From: Polyangiaceae bacterium
Lineage (GTDB): Bacteria > Myxococcota_A > Polyangia > Polyangiales > Polyangiaceae
Assembly (NCBI GenBank): GCA_016712345.1
Contig: JADJRH010000011.1
Span: 3,224,001-3,288,000, forward strand
Direction of reading: 5' to 3'
DNA: 64,000 nucleotides
Position 1 is the first letter of the stretch; each line of letters begins with the position of its first letter. The position numbers and the translations under genes are program-made. The notes beneath the pieces were generated by a model that ran no database searches, was not told the DNA's origin, and saw only the letters and a program-made list of their open reading frames with translations. Shown one piece after another: positions 63,329-64,000 of the stretch.

Positions 63329-64000
63329 ATGCGTCGCACACACAAATGGGCAATTATACTGGCGACTGGTTCACTTCCGGCGGTGATTGTCGCCGCATGC
63401 GACGGTGGTGGAGAAACAACGGGCACTGCGGGAAGCACCGCTACAACCGCGGGTGCCGGCGGAACGACCACCACCGCAACATCCGGGGGCGGCGGCCTTT
63501 TTGAAGACGGCGGCACCGGCTGTACAACCGATGACCAGTGCAACGGCGGCGTGTGTGTCAACGGAATTTGCTGCGAAACGGTAGCTCAAGCATGTGCAGG
63601 AATATGCTGCGCCAAAAGCGATGTTTGCCTCTTCGACAAATGTGTTACCCCCGGTAAACCTTGCCACACCGCCAATGACTGCGATCCCGGCCAATATTGC
63701 GAAACAGCGCTTGGCGACAACAACGGGCAGGGTGGAGCCGGCGGCACAGGAACGGGCGGATCCATGTGTACAGCTCCCGTTCCCCTTGAAGGGAAATGCC
63801 TGGATTTGCCGCCCAAATGTGACGAAAACGGTCAGCCTCCCGGTTGCATCCCACCGTGTGAATACCATCCACCGGTGGGTCAACTCGACGCCGTTGTCGA
63901 GTGGGAATGGGGTACCAACGCCGTCGCATTCCCCAACCACATTGACGTGTGGTCCACCCCCGCCGTGGGCCGCATTTACGACGGCAACTGTGATGGGAAG
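63329..64000 (+). CDS. Lipoprotein with Cys-rich domain and FG-GAP-like start (partial)
   Basis: 224 codons open to the right edge of the window, from ATG 63329 with GAGGAG upstream. A signal with lipobox VIVAAC (Cys24) leads to a Gly/Thr/Ala-rich linker (about 28-60). A cysteine-rich region follows (CTTDDQCNGGVCVNGICCETVAQACAGICCAKSDVC, CHTANDCDPGQYCETA). The last residues, VEWEWGTNAVAFPNHIDVWSTPAVGRIYDGNCDGK, look like the start of an FG-GAP/VCBS-type propeller with a calcium site. Similar proteins in myxobacteria are long secreted surface proteins. The C-terminus is beyond the window. Confidence 0.8.
   Translation, partial: MRRTHKWAIILATGSLPAVIVAACDGGGETTGTAGSTATTAGAGGTTTTATSGGGGLFEDGGTGCTTDDQCNGGVCVNGICCETVAQACAGICCAKSDVCLFDKCVTPGKPCHTANDCDPGQYCETALGDNNGQGGAGGTGTGGSMCTAPVPLEGKCLDLPPKCDENGQPPGCIPPCEYHPPVGQLDAVVEWEWGTNAVAFPNHIDVWSTPAVGRIYDGNCDGK

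Overview
The window looks like chromosome from a member of the Myxococcota, probably a Polyangia-type myxobacterium. The markers are C-terminal MYXO-CTERM sorting tails (GCGC, one membrane helix, basic end), DUF4215 cysteine-repeat proteins, a choice-of-anchor L protein with thrombospondin type 3 repeats, AgmX/PglI-type C-terminal domains, and many lipoproteins with Gly/Ser/Thr-rich linkers. No rRNA, tRNA, CRISPR array, transposase or integrase was recognised. The species is not identifiable by eye.

Layout. 1-4400: end of the Kdp potassium system (kdpB tail, kdpC, kdpD, kdpE) with translational overlaps. 4.4-12.2 kb: housekeeping and envelope genes, including a PhyH-type dioxygenase, a frameshifted MORN-type lipoprotein gene, a DUF302 protein, a zinc-ribbon protein, a TonB/AgmX-type protein, TatD and glycine dehydrogenase subunit 1. 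12.4-17.3 kb: a tandem pair of paralogous di-heme lipoproteins and a propeller-like lipoprotein. 17.5-21.5 kb: a LysR/aldo-keto reductase divergent pair and an mlaF/mlaD divergent pair. 21.5-27.6 kb: secreted or lipoprotein genes, a biotinyl carrier and a coiled-coil membrane protein. 28.2-32.4 kb: a leftward cluster of hybrid histidine kinase, cysteine desulfurase, pyrF and rlmB. 32.8-35.5 kb: a histone-deacetylase-like gene, an unknown gene, and a lipoprotein glutathione peroxidase with an in-frame UGA that is almost certainly selenocysteine.

35.7-49.1 kb is an accessory island with type VI secretion (T6SS) cargo and no core T6SS genes. It holds VgrG, a PAAR-metallopeptidase effector overlapped by a lipoprotein that is a candidate immunity protein, OmpA-like proteins, a LysM protein, a membrane protein and an AAA ATPase. 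It is flanked in direct orientation by two homologous arrays of 42-bp tandem repeats (three and four units), each ending in the same hairpin and tail. 49.2-64.0 kb is again chromosome-like and rich in very large surface proteins.

The strongest leads are the selenoprotein split by UGA at 35110, the 42-bp repeat arrays bounding the VgrG/PAAR island, the PAAR-M91/lipoprotein pair, two long perfect palindromes (25-bp and 21-bp arms) inside the cysteine desulfurase reading frame, a twin 16-bp palindrome in a divergent promoter, and marked over-representation of the octamer GTGTACAC. All counts and comparisons were made by eye without computation.
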